Origin: an uncultured Prevotella sp.
GTDB lineage: Bacteria > Bacteroidota > Bacteroidia > Bacteroidales > Bacteroidaceae
NCBI GenBank assembly: GCA_937898715.1
Contig: CALEKA010000006.1
Coordinates: 4,562 to 68,561 of the forward strand
Reading direction: 5' to 3'
Length of the DNA stretch: 64,000 nucleotides
The notes beneath the pieces were generated by a model. The model made no database searches, had not been told where the DNA came from, and was given only the letters and a program-made list of their open reading frames with translations. Shown piece after piece: positions 1-7,138 of this stretch; positions within the stretch are counted from its first letter, which is position 1; the number at the start of each line of letters is the position of its first letter. Position numbers and translations under genes: made by a program.

Positions 1-208
1 GGCTGTTGGCTACGTAGGAGTTGACGAATTTCACGCCGTCTTGAGCGATGCGGTCGAGATTAGGAGTCTCTACGAAGCGGTGGTCGTAGCAGCTCATCAT
101 CTGTGCCGTATGGTCGTCGGTCATGATATACACCACGTTGTAGTGTTGCGCCTGTGCTGCCATGCTTGCCAGCATAGCGGGCGCAAAGATAAGGAGGGAT
201 TTCTTCAT
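1..208 (-). CDS. Sulfatase, N-terminal fragment
   Basis: Cut by the window edge; 69 residues are visible. The reverse strand starts at 206-208 with a short signal peptide (MKKSLLIFAPAMLASMAAQA) followed by VVYIMTDDHTAQMM and ETPNLDRIAQDGVKF. The first of these is the metal-binding Asp-Asp stretch at the start of alkaline-phosphatase-superfamily sulfatases, the second the next conserved block. The C/S-x-P-S-R formylglycine site would lie just outside the window, so catalytic competence cannot be judged. Family members are periplasmic or outer-membrane enzymes that remove sulfate from glycans; this fits the secreted glycosidases elsewhere in the window. Substrate unknown. Confidence 0.88.
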   Translation of the reverse strand, partial: MKKSLLIFAPAMLASMAAQAQHYNVVYIMTDDHTAQMMSCYDHRFVETPNLDRIAQDGVKFVNSYVANS

Positions 209-304
209 GATAGGATATTTGGAAGTTGAGGAGTCGAAAAAGTTTATGAGGTCACCTTTAGCTCTTTAGTTTCTGCTCAAGTCTTGGATGTAAGGGAGAT
301 CCTT

Positions 305-425
305 TCATTCGCTCTGTGGGCGACGCGTCCCGCGTCGGCGAGACCAATGAAAGCATTCATTATTATAAATGCTTCTTCATTCATTTCTGAGAAGGAATGC
401 CGACGCGGGACGCGTCGCCCACAGA
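305..425. repeat. GACGCGTC inverted-repeat pair (REP-A)
   Basis: Two arms, about 310-336 (ctgtgggcgacgcgtcccgc...) and 397-424 (its reverse complement), surround about 60 bp. The same pair recurs at 2414-2555, 10975-11242, 19978-20107, 34268-34372, 40126-40254 and 51037-51178; single arms occur at 3594-3625, 5000-5035, 6928-6962, 48612-48647, 55885-55918 and 56170-56204. It could form a long hairpin. No transposase is associated in the window. Confidence 0.85.
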
Positions 426-439
426 ACTGGTTGAAAACT

Positions 440-700
440 TGTAAGAAAGTACTACTTGAACTGTACAAGAAAGTATTACTTATTACTTGATGCGTACAAG
501 AATGTATTACTTATTACTTGATGCGTACAAGAATGTATTACTTATTACTTGATGCGTACAAGAATGTATTACTTATTACTTTTTACTTGAAGTGATCAAG
601 AATGTATTACTTATTACTTGAAGTGATCAAGAATGTATTACTTATTACTTGATGTGAGCAAGAATGTAATACTTAATACTTTATACTTAATACTTATAAA
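440..700. repeat. Tandem array of tattacttattacttg-type units
   Basis: About seven tandem copies of a roughly 33-37 bp unit (caagaatgtattacttatt + acttgatgcgta or variants) end in a period-7 run built from aatactt and tatactt. The gap 209-834 otherwise holds the inverted pair at 305-425 and nothing I can call as a gene. Confidence 0.85.
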
Positions 701-834
701 AAACCCCTACCCTCTGTCTCTCCCCACACATCAGTGGGGAACATATACCTAATATTACTAAGCCATAAGGGGCATACTTTTTTGGGGACAGCGGGCAGGG
801 GCGCAGGATGTGGAAGGAAGAGAGTAGCTTGAGA

Positions 835-2238
835 TTACTTCTCCTTCTTCTGTGTCATGTTGTAGACGATATCCATGATCTGCTTGCCGAGCGCGTCGGC
901 TTCTTCCATGGTGTGTGCTTCTGAGTATACGCGGATGATGGGCTCGGTATTACTCTTGCGGAGGTGTACCCACTTGTCGGCGAAGTCGATCTTCACACCA
1001 TCGATATCGGTCACCTGTTCGTTCTTGTAGAGTTCCTTTACCTTCTGCAGGATAGCGAAGATGTCGGTTGTCGGATCGAGATCGATGCGATTCTTAGCGA
1101 TGTAGTACTGAGGCAGAGAGTCGCGAAGCTCTGTTGCGCGCATACCAGTCTTAGCCAAGTAAGTGAGGATCAATGCGATACCTACCAATGCGTCACGACC
1201 TGAGTGAGCTGCGGGGTAGATCACACCGCCATTGCCTTCACCACCGATCACAGCACCTGTTTCCTTCATCTTGGTCACTACGTTGACTTCGCCTACGGCT
1301 GCAGCAGTATAGTTGCAACCATACTTCTCTGTCACGTCGCGCAAGCCGCGGCTTGAAGAGAGGTTGCTCACCGTAGGACCAGGAGTGTGCTTCAGCACGT
1401 AGTCGGCGCAAGCTACGAGGGTGTTTTCCTCGCCAAACATGCTGCCGTCCTCGCATACGAGTGCCAAGCGGTCTACATCGGGGTCTACTACGATACCCAG
1501 ATCGTGGCGTCCCTTACGGAGCAAGTTGCGGATTTCGCTGAGGTTTTGCTTCAAGGGCTCGGGGTTGTGGGCGAAGTTACCAGTAGGCTCTGTGTTCAAG
1601 CCAGTCACTTCGGTCACACCGAGTTGACCCAAGAGCTTCGGGATGATGATACCACCTACAGAGTTGACGGTATCGATCGCTACGGTGAAGTGAGCACGAC
1701 GGATGGCTTCGATGTCGACGAGTTCGAGTTCCTTCACGAGCTCGATGTGGCGCTGGTCGTAGCTAAAGTTCTTGGTGTAGCAGCCGAGGCTATCTACGTC
1801 GGCAAACTCGAAGTTGCAGCTATTGGCCAAGCGTACCACTTCAGAAGCCTCTGCGGGGGGAAGGAATTCGCCCTTTTCGTTGAGGAACTTCAGTGCGTTC
1901 CACTGGCGGGGGTTGTGACTTGCTGTGATGATGATACCACCGCAGGCATGCTCCATAGTAACAGCCAATTCAGTGGTCGGAGTAGAAGCCAAGCCAATGT
2001 TTACTACATCGAAGCCCATACCCATGAGTGTGCCGCATACTACGTGGCTTACCATTTCACCCGAGATACGGGCATCACGGCCTACTACGATTTTGCGACG
2101 GAAAGAACGGCTTACTACGTTTTCACGCAAAGCTGCGAATGCTGATACAGATTTGGCAATGTCTACGGGGTTGAGTGTATCGCCCGTACGACCGCCGATT
2201 GTACCACGAAAACCTGAGATGGATTTAATCAGTGTCAT
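835..2238 (-). CDS. glmM: Phosphoglucosamine mutase
   Basis: 467 residues, alpha-D-phosphohexomutase superfamily. It would convert glucosamine-6-P to glucosamine-1-P, the step before UDP-GlcNAc for peptidoglycan and LPS. Visible signatures: substrate-phosphate Ser107 in TASHNP (105-110), metal loop DPDVDR (252-257), sugar-binding GEGNGG (333-338) and the C-terminal phosphate loop RKSNTEPIIR. The start is the only sensible one, followed directly by the conserved ISGFRGTIGG. Phosphomannomutase activity is the main alternative, since these families are hard to separate by motif; glmM is the usual assignment for this Bacteroidales type. It stands alone between repeat-filled gaps. Confidence 0.88.
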   Translation of the reverse strand: MTLIKSISGFRGTIGGRTGDTLNPVDIAKSVSAFAALRENVVSRSFRRKIVVGRDARISGEMVSHVVCGTLMGMGFDVVNIGLASTPTTELAVTMEHACGGIIITASHNPRQWNALKFLNEKGEFLPPAEASEVVRLANSCNFEFADVDSLGCYTKNFSYDQRHIELVKELELVDIEAIRRAHFTVAIDTVNSVGGIIIPKLLGQLGVTEVTGLNTEPTGNFAHNPEPLKQNLSEIRNLLRKGRHDLGIVVDPDVDRLALVCEDGSMFGEENTLVACADYVLKHTPGPTVSNLSSSRGLRDVTEKYGCNYTAAAVGEVNVVTKMKETGAVIGGEGNGGVIYPAAHSGRDALVGIALILTYLAKTGMRATELRDSLPQYYIAKNRIDLDPTTDIFAILQKVKELYKNEQVTDIDGVKIDFADKWVHLRKSNTEPIIRVYSEAHTMEEADALGKQIMDIVYNMTQKKEK

Positions 2239-2617
2239 AGTATCTTATAACGTTTTGATTTTTAGTATTGTTCTTTTGAATTAGCAAAGGTAGTGCAAAT
2301 CGTACGCATACGGAAATCTTTTGCCGTTTTTTTCGCACTTAACTGAAGAAAAGGGCTATTCAAGTAATAAGTAAGAAGTAATAAGTAATACGTTCTTGCA
2401 AACTTTCAGCCAGTTCTGTGGGCGACGCGTCTCGCGGCTTTCCCCACTCTTTACGAGGGAGTAAGCTATGAGCCTTAATAAGAATGTCTTCAATGTCTAT
2501 GAGTCCACTTGCTTATTAGTGACAATGCCGACGCGAGACGCGTCGCCCACAGAATTGGCGCACATTTGGATGGTTGCAAGAATGTAATACTTAATACTTT
2601 ATACTTAATACTTGAAT
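2239..2617. repeat. Intergenic repeats upstream of glmM
   Basis: A minus-strand -7 element (TACCTTTG, 2285-2292) that could serve glmM lies near the start; I find no matching TTTG at the expected spacing. The rest holds ATACTT-type repeats (2355-2400 and 2575-2617) and a REP-A inverted pair (2414-2442 and 2526-2555). No gene is visible. Confidence 0.7.
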
Positions 2618-3505
2618 CTAATCAATAAATCTCTTTGTCAGTCCGCCAAACTCTTCGATGCGGCGATCGCGGAGGAAGGGCCACCAGCGGCGCACGTTTT
2701 CGCTGCGTTTGAGGTCGATTTCTACTACGACGTTTTCTTCTTCATTGATGGGACTGCGGTGGAGCAATTCGCCTTGCGGACCGGCTACAAAACTGCTTCC
2801 CCAGAAGTCGATGCCGCGGGTCTGACCTGAGGGATCGTCTTCATGTCCGGTACGATTCACAGCGATGACGGGCAGTCCGTTGGCTACGGCATGACCGCGC
2901 TGCACGGTGGTCCATGCTTCGCGTTGGCGCTGCTGCTCTTCGGGTGTATCGGAGCTTTCGTAGCCTATGGCTGTGGGATAGATCAGGAGTTCGGCGCCTT
3001 GGAGGGCCATAAGGCGTGCTCCCTCTGGGTACCACTGATCCCAGCAGACCTGCACGCCGAGGCGTCCCACGGAAGTATCGATGGGATGAAAACCGAGGTC
3101 GCCGGGGGTGAAGTAGAACTTCTCGTAATAGGCGGGATCGTCGGGAATGTGCATTTTGCGGTATTTCCCAGCTATCGAACCGTCTTTTTCGAAAACCACG
3201 GCTGTATTGTGGTAGAGTCCTGCTGCGCGGCGTTCGAAGAGGGAGGTCACGAGCACGATGCCGTGCTGGCGGGCTATTTCCCCGTAGAATTCGGTGGAAG
3301 GTCCGGGGATAGGTTCTGCTAGGTCGAAGTTGTCGGTGCTCTCCACTTGGCAGAAGTAGAGAGAGTTGTGAAGCTCTTGAAGCACAACGAGCTGTGCGCC
3401 CTGTTTTGCCACTTCGGCTATGTTGGCTTCGAGTTTGCGTTTGTTATCTTCTATTGAGGCTGAGCATGACTGCTGTATGATGCCTACTTTGAGAATGTTG
3501 CTCAT
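2618..3505 (-). CDS. aguB: N-carbamoylputrescine amidohydrolase
   Basis: 295 residues, nitrilase/carbon-nitrogen hydrolase fold. The family triad is visible: Glu44 (VVLQELHNS), Lys117 (YRKMHIPDD) and nucleophile Cys154 (VQVCWDQWYPEGAR). The length and these three contexts match AguB, which hydrolyses N-carbamoylputrescine to putrescine, CO2 and ammonia. The assignment is reinforced by the agmatine deiminase upstream on the same strand (3806-4954), whose product is the substrate of this enzyme. The 300-bp repeat-filled gap between them may or may not be co-transcribed. Cytoplasmic. Confidence 0.93.
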   Translation of the reverse strand: MSNILKVGIIQQSCSASIEDNKRKLEANIAEVAKQGAQLVVLQELHNSLYFCQVESTDNFDLAEPIPGPSTEFYGEIARQHGIVLVTSLFERRAAGLYHNTAVVFEKDGSIAGKYRKMHIPDDPAYYEKFYFTPGDLGFHPIDTSVGRLGVQVCWDQWYPEGARLMALQGAELLIYPTAIGYESSDTPEEQQRQREAWTTVQRGHAVANGLPVIAVNRTGHEDDPSGQTRGIDFWGSSFVAGPQGELLHRSPINEEENVVVEIDLKRSENVRRWWPFLRDRRIEEFGGLTKRFID

Positions 3506-3805
3506 GATGGAGTATATTAATGTGCTAATATGCTAATGTGACAATGTGCTAATGGGCTGGCGCTTGGCAATGTGCTAATGGGCTGGCGCAGTGGGATACC
3601 GACGCGGGACGCGTCGCCCACAGTATTGGCTGAAAGTTTGCAAGATGTAATACTTATTACTTGATTAGAGCAAGAATGTAATACTTATTACTTGATTAGA
3701 GCAAGAATGTATTACTTATTACTTGAATTTTGCAAGAATGTATTACTTATTACTTGTTACTTATTACTTGAATTTTGCAAGAATGTAATACTTAATACTT
3801 TATAC
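3506..3805. repeat. Short repeats between aguA and aguB
   Basis: From left to right: gctaatgtgctaat-type direct repeats (3520-3590), a single REP-A arm (3594-3625), then caagaatgtaatacttatt units (3640-3815) that run into the 3' end of aguA. No gene is visible. Confidence 0.8.
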
Positions 3806-4954
3806 TTAATACTTTTCCAAAAGGATTCCTTTTGGAAATTGCATTGTCACGCAGTGGAGGGAGCCATGCTGACGGATCAATGCTTGGCAGTCTACGCCTA
3901 CGATGTCGCGACCGGGGAAAGCCTGGCGAAGCGTGGCAGCAGCCTCTTCATCGTTTTCCGGCTGATCATAGGTGGGGTAAAGCACCGCGTCGTTCATCAC
4001 CAAATAGTTGGCATAGGTGGCGGGTAGGCGCTCACCCTGCTCTGTATCGATGATAGCATCGGGCAGGGGCACGGGGAGCAAACGATAAGGTTTACCCTCT
4101 GCCGTGAGGAAGGTGCGTAGCTGCGCTTCCATGTCCTCAAGGGCTGCAAAGTGTTCATCTTCCACGTCGTGACACTTCACGTAGACGATGGTATCGTTCG
4201 GACAGAGGCGTGCCAAGGTGTCGATGTGAGAGTCGGTATCGTCGCCAGCCAAGTAGCCGTGGTCGAGCCAGAGAATGCGTTCCACGCCCAATCGGCGCTT
4301 GAGCAGTTCCTCCTTGTGCTCACGGTCGAGCTGCGGATTGCGGTTGGGATTGAGTAGGCACTCTGAGGTAGTGAGCAACGTGCCCTGTCCGTCCACCTCG
4401 ATACTGCCACCCTCGAGTTCGAAGTCGAGACAATCCACGTATTTTCCCTTCAGTACGGGGTGCTCGCCCTCTACGAGCGAACGATTGATAGCATTGTCGA
4501 GCGAGGCCTCAAACTTACCGCCCCATCCGTTGAATCGGAAGTCGAGCAGTTCGGGACCTTCGGTGGTCATCACCGTGAGAAATCCGTGATCGCGTGCCCA
4601 AGTATCGTTGGTGGGACATTCGTGGTAGACGATGTGGTCGGTGGCGCGTTGGGGCAGTCGTTGGTCGATGAGTTGCTTCACGGCCACCACGTCGGGGGCT
4701 ACGATGAGCAACGTCTCACGCGTGGCGATTTCGAATGCCAGTCGCAGGTAGCATTCTGTCACCTCGGGGAGCATATATGCCCAGTCGGTATGAGCATGGG
4801 GCCACGTGAGTTGCACACCGCTTTGGCGTGCCCACTCGGGAGCCAAGGTGCGCGTCAGGTGGAGGGATGATTCTTCTGCTTCGCCATTTCCCAAGAACAT
4901 CTGCAGGTTGAGATCGCTCTGGGGAGAGGCGGGGGGTAATGAGAATAGTGCCAT
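3806..4954 (-). CDS. aguA: Agmatine deiminase
   Basis: 382 residues from the ATG at 4952-4954. An in-frame ATG 93 bp upstream (5047) would add residues translated from the REP-A repeat and was not used. Member of the Porphyromonas-type peptidylarginine-deiminase/agmatine-deiminase superfamily. Visible: NDTWARDHG (116-124), FNGWGGKF (141-148), DFELEGGSIEVDG, GDDTDSHIDTLARL with catalytic His243, and nucleophile Cys368 in HGSLHCVTMQ. Converts agmatine to N-carbamoylputrescine, used by aguB next door. The two enzymes give a complete agmatine-to-putrescine route. There is no signal peptide, so cytoplasmic agmatine deiminase is more likely than an exported peptidylarginine deiminase. Confidence 0.92.
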   Translation of the reverse strand: MALFSLPPASPQSDLNLQMFLGNGEAEESSLHLTRTLAPEWARQSGVQLTWPHAHTDWAYMLPEVTECYLRLAFEIATRETLLIVAPDVVAVKQLIDQRLPQRATDHIVYHECPTNDTWARDHGFLTVMTTEGPELLDFRFNGWGGKFEASLDNAINRSLVEGEHPVLKGKYVDCLDFELEGGSIEVDGQGTLLTTSECLLNPNRNPQLDREHKEELLKRRLGVERILWLDHGYLAGDDTDSHIDTLARLCPNDTIVYVKCHDVEDEHFAALEDMEAQLRTFLTAEGKPYRLLPVPLPDAIIDTEQGERLPATYANYLVMNDAVLYPTYDQPENDEEAAATLRQAFPGRDIVGVDCQALIRQHGSLHCVTMQFPKGILLEKY

Positions 4955-4994
4955 GGGTGGTGGGGGTGTTTGTAGGTGGGGAGAAGATTTCACA

Positions 4995-5270
4995 ATTTCA
5001 TTAGTTCTGTGGGCGACGCGTCCCGCGTCGGCAGAGCTAACGAGCAAGAGGAATGATTCTTAGGCTGCGTTTGTGAGCGAGAGGTAAGTTCATAGAAAGT
5101 CAAACTGTGAGCCTATAGGAAGTGGGGGCGAAGTGTCTCGCTTCGGCTTGGCACGCGAGGCTCGATGCCGAGTGTGGCAAAAGTTTTTTTCTGTGCTGTC
5201 TCAGGGCATCTAACCCATCGACAGCACGCCGAAGCGAGACACTTCGCCCCCACTTCCTATAGGTTCACTG
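4995..5270. repeat. REP-A arm plus aagtgtctcgctt inverted pair (REP-B)
   Basis: A single REP-A arm (5000-5035) overlaps the upstream in-frame extension of aguA. A second family follows: arms at 5113-5150 (gtgggggcgaagtgtctcgc) and 5226-5264 (reverse complement) enclosing about 75 bp. REP-B recurs at 11035-11070 and 11148-11184, nested there inside a REP-A pair. No gene is visible. Confidence 0.8.
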
Positions 5271-5275
5271 CTTGA

Positions 5276-6868
5276 TCAGCGCAGCACTTTCTGCTTCTTC
5301 AGATAGTTGATGAAGGCGTCGGTGGTGGCGGGGAGACCTTCGGCTTTCACCTCTTGGGATTGGGGGAAGAACGTGGGACTATAGCCATCGCCGCCGGTGG
5401 TGATGAATTCGTCTGCCACGAGGTAGCACATCGTACCCGCCTTAATGCGAGTGCGCTTGCCCTTGGGCGAGACGTAAGTGAGCGTCGTGACATTGCCTTC
5501 GGCATCCTTCGTCACCTCGAGGTTGCCCGTCTGCAGCCAGCCGTAAGCCTTGTTGTGGTTGCCAAACTGCACGAGTGAGAGCAACTGAGCGCCCGAGATC
5601 CGATAAGCCTTCAGTGCGTTGGAGAAGGGCAAAGTCTCGCCCACATCGAGCACGGTAATCTTTCCTTTCGTAAATCCTGCACGGATACTGCCGAAGTGGC
5701 TACAGCCCACGATGGGAGTGGCATCCTTGAGGTGCTGATTCTCACGGAATGCCTCAGCATAGGCTTTGCACACGAGGGTGCCCACTTCGCTCTGACGATA
5801 CTTCTGATCGCGGTCGTGGGGCATGTCGTGATCTGCTACAGTCAAGGGGGTGCCGATGGGGGTACCACCAGCGGTGCGGGTATGGGTCAAGAGCGAGTCG
5901 ATCTGTGCCTGTAGGCGTGCGGGCCCTGCTTCGAGGTGTGCCTTCGGACTGACGGGGATGGAACGGGGCTCTACTCGGGTCACCTGCATCGTGGCAGTAT
6001 CGACCGTGCAGAGCAGCATGCTGATGTAGTCGCCATGCCACTTACCTTGCACCACGGGCATGTGAGAGTCGTTGATGTAGCCACACACGCGCTTGTGGCT
6101 GTGTGAGGAGATAAAGCCTTGCCACAGGCGCGAATTGATGCGTGCCAAGTTGGCAGCGTCTTTGTCCTCCCACTGGGGCTGTCCCTGGGCATTGGTGATG
6201 GTGCCGTTGTGGGAGAGGATGAGTCGGAGGTTGGCATGCTTCACTTCTTCGCCCACGGGGAGAGCGAGCACGGAGTCGAGCACGGCGGGATAGTTGCCGT
6301 CGAACGTGAGGCCTTTGAGCTTGCGTATGCTCGCCTGCTGCGGTGTAGACGAAGCGATGAGTCCTACGAAGGCAATGGTGAAGGGCTTTCCTCCGGGCAA
6401 GGTGAGCGTGGTGATGGCTGCGGGTTGTGCAAAATTAGGCACTGCACCGGTGCTTACCTCGCGCACGTTGGACGATACGTAGGTGAGGTCCCATCCTTTG
6501 GGGCGCAGGGGTGAGTGGCTCCACTTGTCGGCGAGCGAGGCTTGTCCGTCGTCGAACTCATGGTTGCCCAGCGAGGAGATGCGTATGCCCAAGTCGTTGA
6601 ACAACACGGGGAGCAATGCGCCGTGGGTAGCATTGTAGAAATAGCTACCGCCGAAATTGTCGCCTGCCGATACGGTGACGTTGTAGGGATATACGCGTTT
6701 GAGCGAATCGAGGGTTTGCCAGAGTGAGGGTGCGCCTACGATGCCTTTATCGTCGTTGCGCACGAAGGCGCCGTGGAAGTCGTTGATAGAGAACACGGCT
6801 ACTTGCTGCTGTGCCCACGATGTGAGTGTCGTGGCGGCAAGGGTGAGGAGGAGAATGAGGTGTTTCAA
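5276..6868 (-). CDS. Periplasmic 5'-nucleotidase / UshA-type metallophosphatase
   Basis: 530 residues with signal peptide MKHLILLLTLAATTLTSWAQ. The N-terminal calcineurin-like metallophosphatase domain shows SINDFHGAF (27-35), AGDNFGG (68-74), GNHEFDDG (101-108) and SHSHK near residue 260. The C-terminal 5'-nucleotidase domain follows (GETLPFSNAL; ITTGGDGY near the end). Family members dephosphorylate extracellular nucleotides in the periplasm. Both domains are in one chain of normal length. I cannot fix the exact substrate (5'-NMP, UDP-sugar or 2',3'-cyclic nucleotide). Confidence 0.9.
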   Translation of the reverse strand: MKHLILLLTLAATTLTSWAQQQVAVFSINDFHGAFVRNDDKGIVGAPSLWQTLDSLKRVYPYNVTVSAGDNFGGSYFYNATHGALLPVLFNDLGIRISSLGNHEFDDGQASLADKWSHSPLRPKGWDLTYVSSNVREVSTGAVPNFAQPAAITTLTLPGGKPFTIAFVGLIASSTPQQASIRKLKGLTFDGNYPAVLDSVLALPVGEEVKHANLRLILSHNGTITNAQGQPQWEDKDAANLARINSRLWQGFISSHSHKRVCGYINDSHMPVVQGKWHGDYISMLLCTVDTATMQVTRVEPRSIPVSPKAHLEAGPARLQAQIDSLLTHTRTAGGTPIGTPLTVADHDMPHDRDQKYRQSEVGTLVCKAYAEAFRENQHLKDATPIVGCSHFGSIRAGFTKGKITVLDVGETLPFSNALKAYRISGAQLLSLVQFGNHNKAYGWLQTGNLEVTKDAEGNVTTLTYVSPKGKRTRIKAGTMCYLVADEFITTGGDGYSPTFFPQSQEVKAEGLPATTDAFINYLKKQKVLR

Positions 6869-7138
6869 GGGTGTATGCTAATGTGCTAATTTGCTAATTT
6901 GCTAATTTGCTAATGAGGCTGCGCAGTGGGATGCCGACGCGAGGACGCGTCGCCCCCGGTATTGGCTGAAAGCTTGCAAGAATGTAATACTTAATACTTT
7001 ATACTTAATACTTGACTTTTGCAAGAATGTATTACTTAATACTTGACTTTTGCAAGAATGTATTACTTAATACTTGACTTTTGCAAGAATGTAATACTTT
7101 ATACTTAATACTTTATACTTTTCCCTGCGGAAATGCTT
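6869..7138. repeat. Short repeats upstream of fkp 3' end
   Basis: Contains tgctaatttgctaat direct repeats (6878-6912), a REP-A arm in its cgaggacgcgtcgcccccgg variant (6928-6962) and caagaatgtaatacttaatactt arrays (6975-7125). No gene is visible. Confidence 0.8.

Noticed and set aside
440..700. Tandem array as a CRISPR
   Set aside because: The units abut each other; the differing segments are repeat variants, not unique spacers.
1387..2145. 252-aa open frame on the plus strand opposite glmM
   Set aside because: It is antisense to a gene with all catalytic motifs intact, and high-GC third-position bias explains the long antisense frame. The same applies to 7133-8926 opposite fkp and 12631-13611 opposite ffh.
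4955..5047. N-terminal extension of agmatine deiminase
   Set aside because: The extension is translated from a REP-A arm (SSADAGRVAHRTN also appears in other repeat-derived frames), so the ATG at 4954 is preferred.
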